From assembly GCA_019114825.1 (NCBI GenBank), contig DXES01000163.1, forward strand, positions 1 to 40,888: 40,888 nt of DNA. Direction: 5' to 3'. The translations under genes and the position numbers were made by a program. Source of the DNA: Candidatus Anaerotruncus excrementipullorum. GTDB taxonomy: Bacteria; Bacillota; Clostridia; Oscillospirales; Ruminococcaceae. Numbering within the stretch: position 1 is the stretch's first letter; each line of letters opens with the position of its first letter. The notes beneath the pieces were generated by a model, which had not been told where the DNA came from, did not search any database, and saw only the letters and a program-made list of their open reading frames with translations. Positions 7,956-16,740 of the stretch are shown piece by piece.

Positions 7956-9104
7956 TCAAGGGGCCTTGGGGCCGGAGGACTTGGGGGAAAAATACATATA
8001 GAGGTTGCAGCGGATCATACCGTTATACAGCTTGCGGCGGCGGGTGGCCGGGCGGCCGTACAGCTCCTCAAACCCCTCCTGGGAGGAGATGATGTAGCAG
8101 CCGGCCCCCTCCCGCTGGGGGAACACCCGCCCCAGGGTACGGCAGACCTCCTCCGCATGGGCGGCATCCATCAGCCGCTCGCCGTAGGGCGGGTTGGTGA
8201 GCAGGATGCAGGGGCCCTCCGGCGGGGTAAAGTCCGCCAGGTCCGCCTGCTTTACCCGGATGCGGGAGGCCACCCCCGCCTTGGCGGCGTTCTCCCGGGT
8301 GAGCTGCACCGCCGCCGGGTCCAGGTCGGAGGCATAGGCCACAAACGGCGCCTCCCGGCGCACCTGCTCCACCGCCTGCTGGCGCAGCCGGTCAAAGGTG
8401 CCGTCCTGGAAGCAGGCCCACTGCTGGGCGGCAAACCGGCGGCGGATGCCGGGGGCGATGTTCAGCGCCTTCAGGGCCGCCTCGATCACCAGGGTGCCCG
8501 AGCCGCACATGGGGTCGCAGACCACCGAATCCCCCCGCACCCGGGCCAGGTCCACAATGCCCGCCGCCAGCGTCTCTTTGATGGGGGCCTCGTTGGAGCG
8601 GGCCCGGTAGCCCCGTTTATGCAGGCCGGGGCCGGAGGTATCCAGCAGTAAGGTCGCCCGGTCCCGGTGGAGGGTGAACTGCACCTGGTAGACCGGGCCG
8701 GTCTCGTTGAACCACTGGCGGTGGTAGACCCCCTCCAGCCGCCGGACGATCGCCCGCTTGACGATCGACTGGCAGTCGGGGACGCTGTGGAGCTTGGAAT
8801 TCACCGACCAGCCCTTCACCGGGAACTGGCCGTCCTCCCCGATGTAGTCCTCCCAGGGCAGGGCGGCGGTCCGGTCGAACAGCTCGGAAAAGCTCTCCGC
8901 CGAAAACTCCCCCAGTACGATCCCCACCCGTTCGGCGGTGCGCAGCCACAGGTTGGCCTGGGCCACCAGGGAGAGATCCCCCTCGAAGGTGACCCGGCCG
9001 TCGGTGACGGTGATATTTTCGCCCCCCAGCTTGCGCACCTCAAAGCTCAGGACGCTCTCCAGCCCAAATAGGCAGGGGCAGAGCAGTTTGACCCGTTTTC
9101 CCAT
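7956..9104 (-). CDS. ypsC: THUMP-domain class I SAM-dependent RNA methyltransferase (RlmL/YpsC-like)
   Basis: MGKRVKLLCPCLFGLESVLSFEVRKLG..., GYRARSNEAPIKETLAAGIV, DPMCGSGTLVIEAA, LLTNPPYGERL. The track ORF is over-extended to 9860. Confidence 0.9.
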   Translation of the reverse strand: MGKRVKLLCPCLFGLESVLSFEVRKLGGENITVTDGRVTFEGDLSLVAQANLWLRTAERVGIVLGEFSAESFSELFDRTAALPWEDYIGEDGQFPVKGWSVNSKLHSVPDCQSIVKRAIVRRLEGVYHRQWFNETGPVYQVQFTLHRDRATLLLDTSGPGLHKRGYRARSNEAPIKETLAAGIVDLARVRGDSVVCDPMCGSGTLVIEAALKALNIAPGIRRRFAAQQWACFQDGTFDRLRQQAVEQVRREAPFVAYASDLDPAAVQLTRENAAKAGVASRIRVKQADLADFTPPEGPCILLTNPPYGERLMDAAHAEEVCRTLGRVFPQREGAGCYIISSQEGFEELYGRPATRRRKLYNGMIRCNLYMYFSPKSSGPKAP

Positions 9105-9200
9105 TGACATCCCTCTTCCCACCGGCCCAGGGCCGGGCGTTTTCCTTCTTTGATGATACCACACCGGCTGGCAAATGGCAACCGCGCCCGGGCAGCAAAA

Positions 9201-9222
9201 GGGGCGGGGGTTCCCCCGCCCC
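9201..9222 (-). terminator. Terminator of the patatin-like gene
   Basis: GGGGCGGGGG/CCCCCGCCCC; the minus-strand tail has CTTTTG. Confidence 0.6.
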
Positions 9223-9226
9223 TCCT

Positions 9227-9913
9227 TTAGAGCAGTTTTTCGTAGCATTCCGGCAGCAGGGCCCGGGCCTGGGCCCGGACCTCCCCGGCGGAGGGCCCCT
9301 CCACCTGGCAGAAGACATCCGCCCTTTTGGCGGTGAGGGCGGCGATGGTATCCGCCGCGATCTGGGCGGGGCGGCCGCCCCCGGCGAAGGAGGCCGCCAG
9401 CAGCTTCTCCATCCCCGCCATGCGCAGCGGGAAAAAGGGGCAGCCGTAGCGGGCCGCGAAGTCGCACAGGCGCAGCTGGGCCCACCTTTGGGGCGGACTC
9501 TCCCCATAGGGGCAGAGGGCCGCCCCCAAAGCGGCGCGCTCGTTTCCCGCAAGGGGATAGACCTTCAGGTTCCAGGCATCCGAGCGCAGGCTGTCGCAAA
9601 AGATGGCGGCGACGCCGGTCTCCACATCCACGCTGCAGAGGGCCACGGGCAGTTTGCAGCTCCCCGCCAGCGCCCCCGCCCGCTCCAGGCGGGCAAGCCC
9701 CCCATGGGGGGTGCGGGCATGGGAAAAGTCCTCCATCAGCGCCTCCACCTGGGCGGCGGCAAACCCCCGGGCCCATAAAAAGGCGGGCAGCGCCGCCAGG
9801 GAACTGGCGGAGAGCATCCCCAGGGGCAGGCCCCCCGCCTCCAGCTCCTCCAAAAAGCAATGGGCATTTGCGGCGCTCTCCCCGCTGCCGGAAAAGGCCA
9901 GGCCGAGTTTCAT
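9227..9913 (-). CDS. Patatin-like protein with degenerate active-site motifs
   Basis: MKLGLAFSGSGESAANAHCFLEELEAGGLPLGMLSASSLAALPAFLWARG and VALCSVDVETGVAAIFCDS align by eye with patatin GGGxRG / GTSAG / DxETG blocks. Confidence 0.65.
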   Translation of the reverse strand: MKLGLAFSGSGESAANAHCFLEELEAGGLPLGMLSASSLAALPAFLWARGFAAAQVEALMEDFSHARTPHGGLARLERAGALAGSCKLPVALCSVDVETGVAAIFCDSLRSDAWNLKVYPLAGNERAALGAALCPYGESPPQRWAQLRLCDFAARYGCPFFPLRMAGMEKLLAASFAGGGRPAQIAADTIAALTAKRADVFCQVEGPSAGEVRAQARALLPECYEKLL

Positions 9914-10036
9914 GGCAGACCTCCCTGTGTGAGATGCAGCCGCAGCGCGGCCGGATGGGCCGCGCCCGGGCGCCCCTCCCCGGCGGGAGGGGCTACCAAT
10001 ATCCTATGCCGCCCGCCTGTCCGGCGGCACAGCCCC

Positions 10037-11632
10037 TCAGCTCTTGGGCGGCGCCCAGGCGGCCATCAGCGCCAGGGCGGTGCGCAGGCCATCCACCGCC
10101 GCGCTCATGATCCCCCCGGCATAGCCCGCCCCCTCGGCGCAGGGGTAGAGTCCCGCCGCCCCCGGGGCCTGGAAGTTTTCCCCCCGCAGGATCCGCACCG
10201 GGGAGGAGGTCCGGGTCTCCACGCCGGTGAGCACCCCGTCCGCCCCGTCAAAGCCGGGCAGCTTGCGGCCGAACACCCGCAGCCCCAGCTGCAGCATCCC
10301 GGTGATCTGGCGGGGGAACAGCGCCCCAAAGTCGCACCCGGTCACCCCCAGGGCGTAGGTGGGGGCCACCCGCCCCAGCCGCAGGCCGGGTTTCCCCGCC
10401 AAAAAGCTGCCCACATCCTGGGCGGGGGCCCGGTAGCCGCCGCCTCCCGCCCGGAAGGCCGCCTCCTCCAGCCGCCGCTGGAGGGCCACCCCATCCAAAG
10501 GATGGCTGCCATACTGGGCGGGGGCCACCCCCACCACCAAGGCGGCGTTGGCGTTCTGCCCGTCCCGGGCAAAGTAGCTCATGCCGTTGGTGACCACCCG
10601 GCCCTCCTCCGAGGCGGCGGGCACCACCCTGCCCCCCGGGCACATGCAGAAGGTGTAGACCCCCTGCTCCCCCACCCGGTGGGAGAGCTGGTATTCCCCC
10701 ACCGGCAGGGCGGGATGCCCCGCCAACGCCCCATACAGCCCCCGGTCGATCTCGGATTGGAGGTGCTCGATGCGCACCCCCACCGAAAACGGCTTGGGCT
10801 CCAGGGCCAGGCCCCGGTCCAGCAGCATCTGGAAGGTGTCCCGGGCGCTGTGGCCGGTGGCCAAAACCAGCGCCTGGGCAGGCAGCCAGCCCCCCTCCAG
10901 CTCCACCGCCCGCAGGGCCCCATCCCGCAGGTCCAGCCCCAGCAGCGGGGTCTCGAACCGCACCTCGCCCCCCAGCCGCAGGATCTCCTGGCGGATGGCC
11001 TGCACCACCCCCCGCAGCCGGTCGGTACCGATGTGGGGCTTCTGGCGGTGGAGGATCTCCGGCGGGGCGCCAAACCGCACCAGCTCCCGCAGCACATAGC
11101 TGCATTTGGGGTCCCCGATGCGGGTGGTGAGCTTGCCGTCCGAGAAGGTGCCCGCGCCGCCCTCCCCGAACTGGACGTTGGTGGCCGGGTCCAGGACGCC
11201 GGTGCGCCAAAACGCCTCCACCGCCTGCACCCGCCGCTCCATACAGGCCCCCCGCTCCAAAATGACCGGGCGGTAGCCGTTTTTGGCCAGCAGCAGCCCG
11301 GCAAACATCCCCGCCGGGCCAAATCCGGCGATGACCGGGCGGTGTTCCAGGGGCCGCTCCCCAATTTTTACCTCCAGCGGCTCCTCCCGGCGGAGCACCA
11401 CCCGCCGGCTGGCAGCCCGGCGCACCGCCTGCTCCTCCCCCTCGTAGAGGCGGACGGAGACCGAGTGGACAAAGTGGACGTTCCCCCGGCGGCGGGCATC
11501 CAGGGAGGTCTTTGCGATGCTGGCGCTCTCCACCGCCTGGGGCGGCACCCCCAACAGGCGCAGGGCCTCCTCCACCGCCGCCTGGGCGGGCTGCTCCAGG
11601 GAGGTGACGAGATCGTTGATGAGAATTGGCAT
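10037..11632 (-). CDS. NAD(P)/FAD-dependent oxidoreductase (COG2509-type)
   Basis: 531 aa; PVIAGFGPAGMFAGLLLAKNGYRPVILERG, FGEGGAGTFSDGKL, C-terminal GAGYAGGIMSAAVDGLR. Confidence 0.9.
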   Translation of the reverse strand: MPILINDLVTSLEQPAQAAVEEALRLLGVPPQAVESASIAKTSLDARRRGNVHFVHSVSVRLYEGEEQAVRRAASRRVVLRREEPLEVKIGERPLEHRPVIAGFGPAGMFAGLLLAKNGYRPVILERGACMERRVQAVEAFWRTGVLDPATNVQFGEGGAGTFSDGKLTTRIGDPKCSYVLRELVRFGAPPEILHRQKPHIGTDRLRGVVQAIRQEILRLGGEVRFETPLLGLDLRDGALRAVELEGGWLPAQALVLATGHSARDTFQMLLDRGLALEPKPFSVGVRIEHLQSEIDRGLYGALAGHPALPVGEYQLSHRVGEQGVYTFCMCPGGRVVPAASEEGRVVTNGMSYFARDGQNANAALVVGVAPAQYGSHPLDGVALQRRLEEAAFRAGGGGYRAPAQDVGSFLAGKPGLRLGRVAPTYALGVTGCDFGALFPRQITGMLQLGLRVFGRKLPGFDGADGVLTGVETRTSSPVRILRGENFQAPGAAGLYPCAEGAGYAGGIMSAAVDGLRTALALMAAWAPPKS

Positions 11633-11699
11633 AGGCGCTCCTTTGCAGCAAACAGGGCGTCCGGCCAGCCGGACGCCCTGGCAGTTGGTTTTGCAGCGG

Positions 11700-13004
11700 T
11701 CAGCGTTCCTGGATGGTGACCACGGCGGTGTATTCGCCGATGGCCCACACCAGCCCCTTGCCCGGGGCGGAGATCTTCACCGGCAGGCTGAACGGCCCCG
11801 GCACCACATCCCGGTCGGACAGGTCCACCGTGGCCACCAGGTCGCTGCCCATGAGGGTCTCCAGCGCCTGCTGGCTGCCCACCACATGCACCCCGCTGAT
11901 GCTGGGGGTCTCCACCGTGGCGGTGTAGTTGATGGGCACGTTTACCACCCGGATGTTTTCCCCGGGAATGGTGAAGTTCGCCTGGGTCATCCCGGACATG
12001 TTCACCTCCACCGAGACGGTGTGCACATCCGACAGGTTGACACAGCCGGTGGGCAGCACCGAATCCACGTCAAACAGGAAGATGGAGTTCTCGGGGGTCA
12101 CCTCGCTGAAGTTGATAAAGCCCAGGTCCAGCCGGTCGTAGGAGTCCACCACATCCTCCGGGCCGGCCACCTGGATGGAGGCCACCGACAGCCGGTCGTC
12201 GATCTGGCTGAGGGGCAGGCCGGAGGGGACGTTGGTGTAGTCGAAGCTCAGGGCCATCGACTTCTTCTTGTAGACCGGGATGGTGATGTCCGCCGTATCC
12301 GTATCCAGGGTCAATAGCTCCTGGTCCAGCACATTGCCCTCCACATCATAGAGGACGATGGGGCTGGAGATGGTGCGGCTGCCGGTGAGCGGCTCGGTGA
12401 ACTGGGCGGAGACCACACACCGGTCGATCCGGTTGATGGCGCTCTCCGGGCCGGTGACGGTGATGGTGCGGGGGTTGAGGACGGTGTCCATCCCCACATA
12501 GTCCTCCGGCACCTGCAGGCCGTCGATGTCGGCGGTGAGGTCAAACCGGCGGCTGGTGAGCCGGGCCACCTGGATCTCCAGGGTGGCGGGGGAGATGGGG
12601 TCGATGCTCTGCAGGCGGAACCCCTTGCCATACCGGTCGCCCACATTGTAGTTGAGGGTGCGGTTGCCGTAGAGGGTCACCTCATAGGTGCCCGGCCCGG
12701 TGATGCCCGACAGGTCGGCCTGGATGTCGATATCCGCGGGGCCCACGCCCCCCACCACCGACCGGTCCCCCTCGATGGCCACCGTGGCGGTGGCGCTGCG
12801 CCCATCCACAATGGTCAGGTTCAGGGGCAGCAGCACCTCCCGCTCCGCCTGGGCCAGGTCCACCTGGACGTTGCGTATCTGGGCGGAGACGTTGCGGTCC
12901 ACCGAGCTGACCACCACCAGCCAGGAGAGCACCGCCATCACCAGGGAAAAGACGATCAAAAACCGCTTATCGTCAAACAGCTTGCCAAGGTCCAGCTTTT
13001 TCAT
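11700..13004 (-). CDS. cdaR: YbbR-domain protein, CdaA regulator CdaR
   Basis: 434 aa; N-terminal TM, repeated YbbR-like beta domains (VTGPESAINRID, VAGPEDVVDSYD); overlaps cdaA by 4 nt. Confidence 0.92.
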   Translation of the reverse strand: MKKLDLGKLFDDKRFLIVFSLVMAVLSWLVVVSSVDRNVSAQIRNVQVDLAQAEREVLLPLNLTIVDGRSATATVAIEGDRSVVGGVGPADIDIQADLSGITGPGTYEVTLYGNRTLNYNVGDRYGKGFRLQSIDPISPATLEIQVARLTSRRFDLTADIDGLQVPEDYVGMDTVLNPRTITVTGPESAINRIDRCVVSAQFTEPLTGSRTISSPIVLYDVEGNVLDQELLTLDTDTADITIPVYKKKSMALSFDYTNVPSGLPLSQIDDRLSVASIQVAGPEDVVDSYDRLDLGFINFSEVTPENSIFLFDVDSVLPTGCVNLSDVHTVSVEVNMSGMTQANFTIPGENIRVVNVPINYTATVETPSISGVHVVGSQQALETLMGSDLVATVDLSDRDVVPGPFSLPVKISAPGKGLVWAIGEYTAVVTIQER

Positions 13005-13858
13005 GCGTTCTTCCCCCTCCTGCGGTCAAACAGCCGGTTGGTGGGCTCCGACTCCGGAGAAGGGGCCAGCTCGGCATTTAAGTACTCCCGCAGGCGGCTG
13101 AGGGAGACGCCCCGGGTCAATTTTCCGTTGCGGCAGAGGGTGATGAGGCCGGTCTCCTCCGAGACCACCACCACAATGGCGTCGCTGGTCTCGCTCATGC
13201 CCAGGGCGGCCCGGTGGCGGGTGCCCAGCTCCCGGCTGATCTCCCGGTTGTCCGAAAGGGGCAAAAAGCACCCCGCCGCATGCAGCCGGCCGTCCCGGAT
13301 GATCATGGCCCCATCGTGGAGGGGGGAGTTGGGGAAGAAGATGTTGCCGATCAGCTCGGGGGAGGGGGCGGAGTCGATGACGGTGCCGGTCTTGATGATC
13401 TCCCCCAGCTTGGTGTCCCGCTCGATGACCATCAGGGCCCCGATCTTCTCCTGGGAGAGGACGCCGGCCTCCTCCACCAGGTCGTGGACCAGCTTTTCCC
13501 ACTTGCCCTGGCTGTCCTGTTCCGCCAGGCCGGAGGTGAACACCTGGAACTTCCCGATCCGGGAGCGGCCCACCTGCTCCAGCGCCCGGCGCAGCTCCGG
13601 CTGGAAAACCACCACCATGGCGATAAAGCCGATGGAGAGCACGTTTTCGGTGAGGAACCGCATGGTGCGCAGCGGCACCGCCTGGGCCACCGCATAGAAC
13701 ACCAACAGGACCGCAATGCCCTTCACCAGCTGGGCCGCGCGGGTCTCCCGCACCAATTTGATCGCCTGGTAGATCAGATAGGCCATCAACAGGATGTCGA
13801 TGGCGTCCCTCCACTCGAAGGTATGAAAGGTATTGAGGAACTCTGTAAATTGGTTCAT
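13001..13858 (-). CDS. cdaA: Diadenylate cyclase CdaA
   Basis: 285 aa; three TM segments, DGA (SPLHDGAMII) and RHRAA (LGTRHRAALG) catalytic motifs. Confidence 0.97.
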   Translation of the reverse strand: MNQFTEFLNTFHTFEWRDAIDILLMAYLIYQAIKLVRETRAAQLVKGIAVLLVFYAVAQAVPLRTMRFLTENVLSIGFIAMVVVFQPELRRALEQVGRSRIGKFQVFTSGLAEQDSQGKWEKLVHDLVEEAGVLSQEKIGALMVIERDTKLGEIIKTGTVIDSAPSPELIGNIFFPNSPLHDGAMIIRDGRLHAAGCFLPLSDNREISRELGTRHRAALGMSETSDAIVVVVSEETGLITLCRNGKLTRGVSLSRLREYLNAELAPSPESEPTNRLFDRRRGKNA

Positions 13859-13921
13859 ACCGTCCGCTCCTTTGGATTTCTGCCCCGCGGCTGTGGGAGA
13901 GCCGCGGGGCCGCCTGTCTTT

Positions 13922-13949
13922 ATTTTATCATACGCTGGCGTTAAATCAA
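13922..13949 (-). promoter_or_regulatory. Candidate promoter of cdaA
   Basis: On the minus strand TTGATT, 16 nt, TAAAAT. Confidence 0.5.
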
Positions 13950-13974
13950 TCCCTTTTTGTTTCCAGCCGGAAAT

Positions 13975-15105
13975 TCAGGGGGTTTGGGCCGCCTTTTCCA
14001 CCGCCTGCACCAGCAGCCGGGCCTCTTCGGGGGTGTTGAACGCCCCCACGCTGGCCCGCACCGCCCCCGTCTCCAGGGTGCCAAATTTCTGGTGGGCCAG
14101 AGGCGCGCAGTGCAGCCCGCCCCGCAGGGCGAACCCCGCCCGGTTGAGCAGCCGGGCGGTCTCCTCCGAGTGCAGGCCCTCCAGGTTGAAGCTGACCACC
14201 GGCAGCGCCCCCCGGGGCAGGAGCCGCACCCGGGGAATCCGGGCCAGCCCCGCATAGAGGACATCCGCCACCGCCCGTTCCCGCCGGGCAACCGCCTCCA
14301 TCCCCTGCTCCTTTAAAAACCGGAGCCCCGCCCCCAGGCCCAGGATGCCAGGGGTGTTCACCGTGCCCGCCTCCAGGCGGTCGGGCAGCAGCTCCGGCTG
14401 GTTGTAGTCGGCGGAGAGGCTGCCGGTGCCCCCCTGGAGCAGCGGGCGCAGCAGCCCGCCGCGGCGGGTGACCAGCAGGCCGGTGCCCGCAGGGCCATAG
14501 AGCCCCTTGTGGCCGGCGGTGCAGAGGAAGTCGATGCCCATCGCCTCCATATCCAGCGGCTCCACCCCCGCCGTCTGGGCGGCGTCCACCCCAAAGAGCA
14601 CCCCCGCCCCGGCGGCCAGCTCTGCCAGCGCCCCAATGGGCAGCCGCCAGCCCACCAGGTTGGAGCCGTGGGTGCAGAGGATCAGCCGGGTATTGGGGGC
14701 CAGGCAGCGGCGAAACGCCTCCACCGTCTCCCCGTCCTCCCGGGAGGTCCTGGCCACGCTGTAGGTGATGACCCCCTGCTGGGCCAGGGTGTGCACCGGC
14801 CGCAGCACCGAGTTGTGCTCCAGGTCGGAGATCACCACATGGTCCCCCTGGCGCAGTAGGCCATGGATCACCAGGTTCAGGGCATGGGTGCAGTTTTGGG
14901 TGAATACCACCTGCTCCGGCCCGGCGGCGCCGAAAAATTCCGCCGCCGCCTCCCGCACCCCGTACACCTGCCCGGCGGTGCGCAGGGACAGGTCGTGGCC
15001 GCTGCGGCCGGGGTTGGCGCCGTAAAGGGTGAACGCCTCCGCCACCGCCTGCCCCACCTGGGGCGGCTTGGGAAAGGTGGTGGCCGCGTTGTCAAAATAG
15101 ATCAT
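13975..15105 (-). CDS. Class V aminotransferase / cysteine desulfurase-like protein
   Basis: MIYFDNAATTFPKPPQVGQAVAEAF..., SDLEHNSVLRP, FLCTAGHKGLYGPAGTGLL (PLP lysine). The track ORF start at 15414 is over-extended. Confidence 0.92.
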   Translation of the reverse strand: MIYFDNAATTFPKPPQVGQAVAEAFTLYGANPGRSGHDLSLRTAGQVYGVREAAAEFFGAAGPEQVVFTQNCTHALNLVIHGLLRQGDHVVISDLEHNSVLRPVHTLAQQGVITYSVARTSREDGETVEAFRRCLAPNTRLILCTHGSNLVGWRLPIGALAELAAGAGVLFGVDAAQTAGVEPLDMEAMGIDFLCTAGHKGLYGPAGTGLLVTRRGGLLRPLLQGGTGSLSADYNQPELLPDRLEAGTVNTPGILGLGAGLRFLKEQGMEAVARRERAVADVLYAGLARIPRVRLLPRGALPVVSFNLEGLHSEETARLLNRAGFALRGGLHCAPLAHQKFGTLETGAVRASVGAFNTPEEARLLVQAVEKAAQTP

Positions 15106-15335
15106 CGCTCTCCCTCCTGTACCTCCGCCACCGGGATGCCGGCCGACGCAAATAGGCGCAGGGCGCCCTCCAGCGGGCCAATTACCCGCACGCCATAGCC
15201 GCAGCCCTGGCGGCTGTTGGGGCGGGCCAGCCGCTCGATATAGGCGGTATAGCCATACCGCTCCAGCAGCTTCTGCCCCTTCATCGCATAGGTGATCGAC
15301 CGCACGACCACCAGGTGCGTCTCCCGATTTGGCAT
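15102..15335 (-). CDS. DUF3343 (putative Se/S carrier-like) protein
   Basis: 77 aa; THLVVVRSITYAMKGQKLLERYGYTAYIERLARPNSRQGCGYGVRV; overlaps the aminotransferase start. Confidence 0.8.
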   Translation of the reverse strand: MPNRETHLVVVRSITYAMKGQKLLERYGYTAYIERLARPNSRQGCGYGVRVIGPLEGALRLFASAGIPVAEVQEGER

Positions 15336-15362
15336 GAAAAGGTCCCCTTACATCAATAAAAT

Positions 15363-15400
15363 ACAGCGGCGGCGTGGGAGGTTCCCACAGCTGCCGCTGT
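15363..15400 (-). terminator. Terminator after ispF
   Basis: ACAGCGGCGGCGTGGGA-GGT-TCCCACAGCTGCCGCTGT; minus-strand tail ATTTTATT. Confidence 0.65.
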
Positions 15401-15438
15401 ACCAAACTATGCATAGGGGCGCCCCGCCGTTCCGGCGC

Positions 15439-15921
15439 TCAGGGGATCCGCTCCAATAGGCAGACCGCATGGGCGGCAATCCCTTCCCCCCGGCCGGTGA
15501 AGCCCAGGTGCTCCTCGGTGGTGGCCTTCACACTCACCGCCTCCACCGGCGCGCCGCAGGCGGCCGCCAGCCGCTGGCGCATGGCGGGCAGATAGCCCGC
15601 CAGCTTGGGGGCCTGGGCGATGACGGTGGCATCCAGGTTACCCAGCCGCCAGCCGGCGGCGGCCACCCGCCGGGCCACCTGTTCCAGCAGGGCGATGGAG
15701 TCCGCCCCGGCGTAGGCGGGGTCGCTGTCCGGGAACATGCCGCCGATATCCCCCATCGCCAGCGCCCCCAACAGGGCGTCCATCACCGCGTGGGTCAGGA
15801 CATCCGCATCCGAGTGGCCCAAAAGCCCCCGCTCCCAGGGGATCAGAACGCCCCCCAGGATCAGTTTGCGCCCCGCCTCCAGGCGGTGGACGTCGTATCC
15901 GTGGCCAATACGCAGGTTCAT
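15439..15921 (-). CDS. ispF: 2-C-methyl-D-erythritol 2,4-cyclodiphosphate synthase
   Basis: [28 protein letters not shown]...[19 protein letters not shown]...[17 protein letters not shown]. Confidence 0.97.
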   Translation of the reverse strand: MNLRIGHGYDVHRLEAGRKLILGGVLIPWERGLLGHSDADVLTHAVMDALLGALAMGDIGGMFPDSDPAYAGADSIALLEQVARRVAAAGWRLGNLDATVIAQAPKLAGYLPAMRQRLAAACGAPVEAVSVKATTEEHLGFTGRGEGIAAHAVCLLERIP

Positions 15922-16640
15922 AGGACCGGCTCCTCCTGTTCCAAAATTGCCCGGGCCACCGCCAGATCCTCCGGGGTGGTGATCTTTAGGTTCCGAGGGT
16001 CCCCCGTCGAGAGCTTGACCCGCTCCCCCACCGCCTCCAGCATCTGGCAGTCGTCGGTGTAGTCCAAGCCCTGGGAGAGGGCCTGGCGGGCGGCGGACAG
16101 GTACCTGCCCAGGGCGAACACCTGGGGGGTCTGCACCGCGAACAGCCGGCTGCGGTCCACCGTCCGGCAGATGCACCCCTCCCCGTCCGCCAGCTTCAGG
16201 GTGTCCACCACCGGCACCGCCGCTGCGGCCGCCCCGCAGCCGAGGGCGTCCAGCACCGCCCGGGCGATCACCTGCTGGCTCACCAGCGGGCGGGCCCCGT
16301 CGTGGATGGCCACATAGGCCGCCTGGGGGCTCACCGCCTCCAGCCCCCGCAGCACCGACTGCTGGCGGGTTTCCCCGCCGGCCACCACGCTGCGCAGCTT
16401 GGCCACCCCCCACTGCCGGGCCAGGGCCAGCACGTCCGCCGTGTCCTCCCGGCGGGCCACCACCACCAGCTCGTCGATCCAATCGTTCTGGGCCAGCGCC
16501 AGCATCGTCCGGGCCAGCACCGGGACCCCGCAGAGCTCCTCAAACTGTTTATCCAGCCCCCGCATCCGGGTGGAAAGCCCCGCCGCCGGGACCACCGCAG
16601 CCACATACGGCCGCCGCTCCCCTATGTGTTCCATCCCCAT
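15918..16640 (-). CDS. ispD: 2-C-methyl-D-erythritol 4-phosphate cytidylyltransferase
   Basis: [18 protein letters not shown]...IHDGARPLV...[11 protein letters not shown]; 4-nt overlap with ispF. Confidence 0.96.
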   Translation of the reverse strand: MGMEHIGERRPYVAAVVPAAGLSTRMRGLDKQFEELCGVPVLARTMLALAQNDWIDELVVVARREDTADVLALARQWGVAKLRSVVAGGETRQQSVLRGLEAVSPQAAYVAIHDGARPLVSQQVIARAVLDALGCGAAAAAVPVVDTLKLADGEGCICRTVDRSRLFAVQTPQVFALGRYLSAARQALSQGLDYTDDCQMLEAVGERVKLSTGDPRNLKITTPEDLAVARAILEQEEPVL

Positions 16641-16707
16641 CCCCCTTTCGATGCTCCCACCCCAGTCTTATGACCCGGGCGGGGCAAAAAGACGCCTGTA
16701 GGACGAC

Positions 16708-16731
16708 AAAAGGCCCCCGTGGGGGCCTTTT
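16708..16731 (-). terminator. Terminator after pfkA
   Basis: AAAAGGCCCC-CGTG-GGGGCCTTTT. Confidence 0.75.
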
Positions 16732-16740
16732 GGGCATCGC

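Noticed and set aside
9105-9860. N-terminal extension of the 634-aa track ORF on the methyltransferase
   Set aside because: The extension is the frame-shifted antisense-like translation of the patatin-like gene; the SD and THUMP start place the true start at about 9104.
9860-11719. 619-aa plus-strand ORF opposite the FAD oxidoreductase
   Set aside because: His/Pro/Gly/Gln-rich shadow ORF typical of GC-rich antisense frames; the opposite strand encodes a clear conserved protein.
15106-15414. N-terminal extension of the aminotransferase ORF (track start 15414)
   Set aside because: Overlaps the DUF3343 gene in another frame; MIYFDNAATT at 15105 is the family-typical start.
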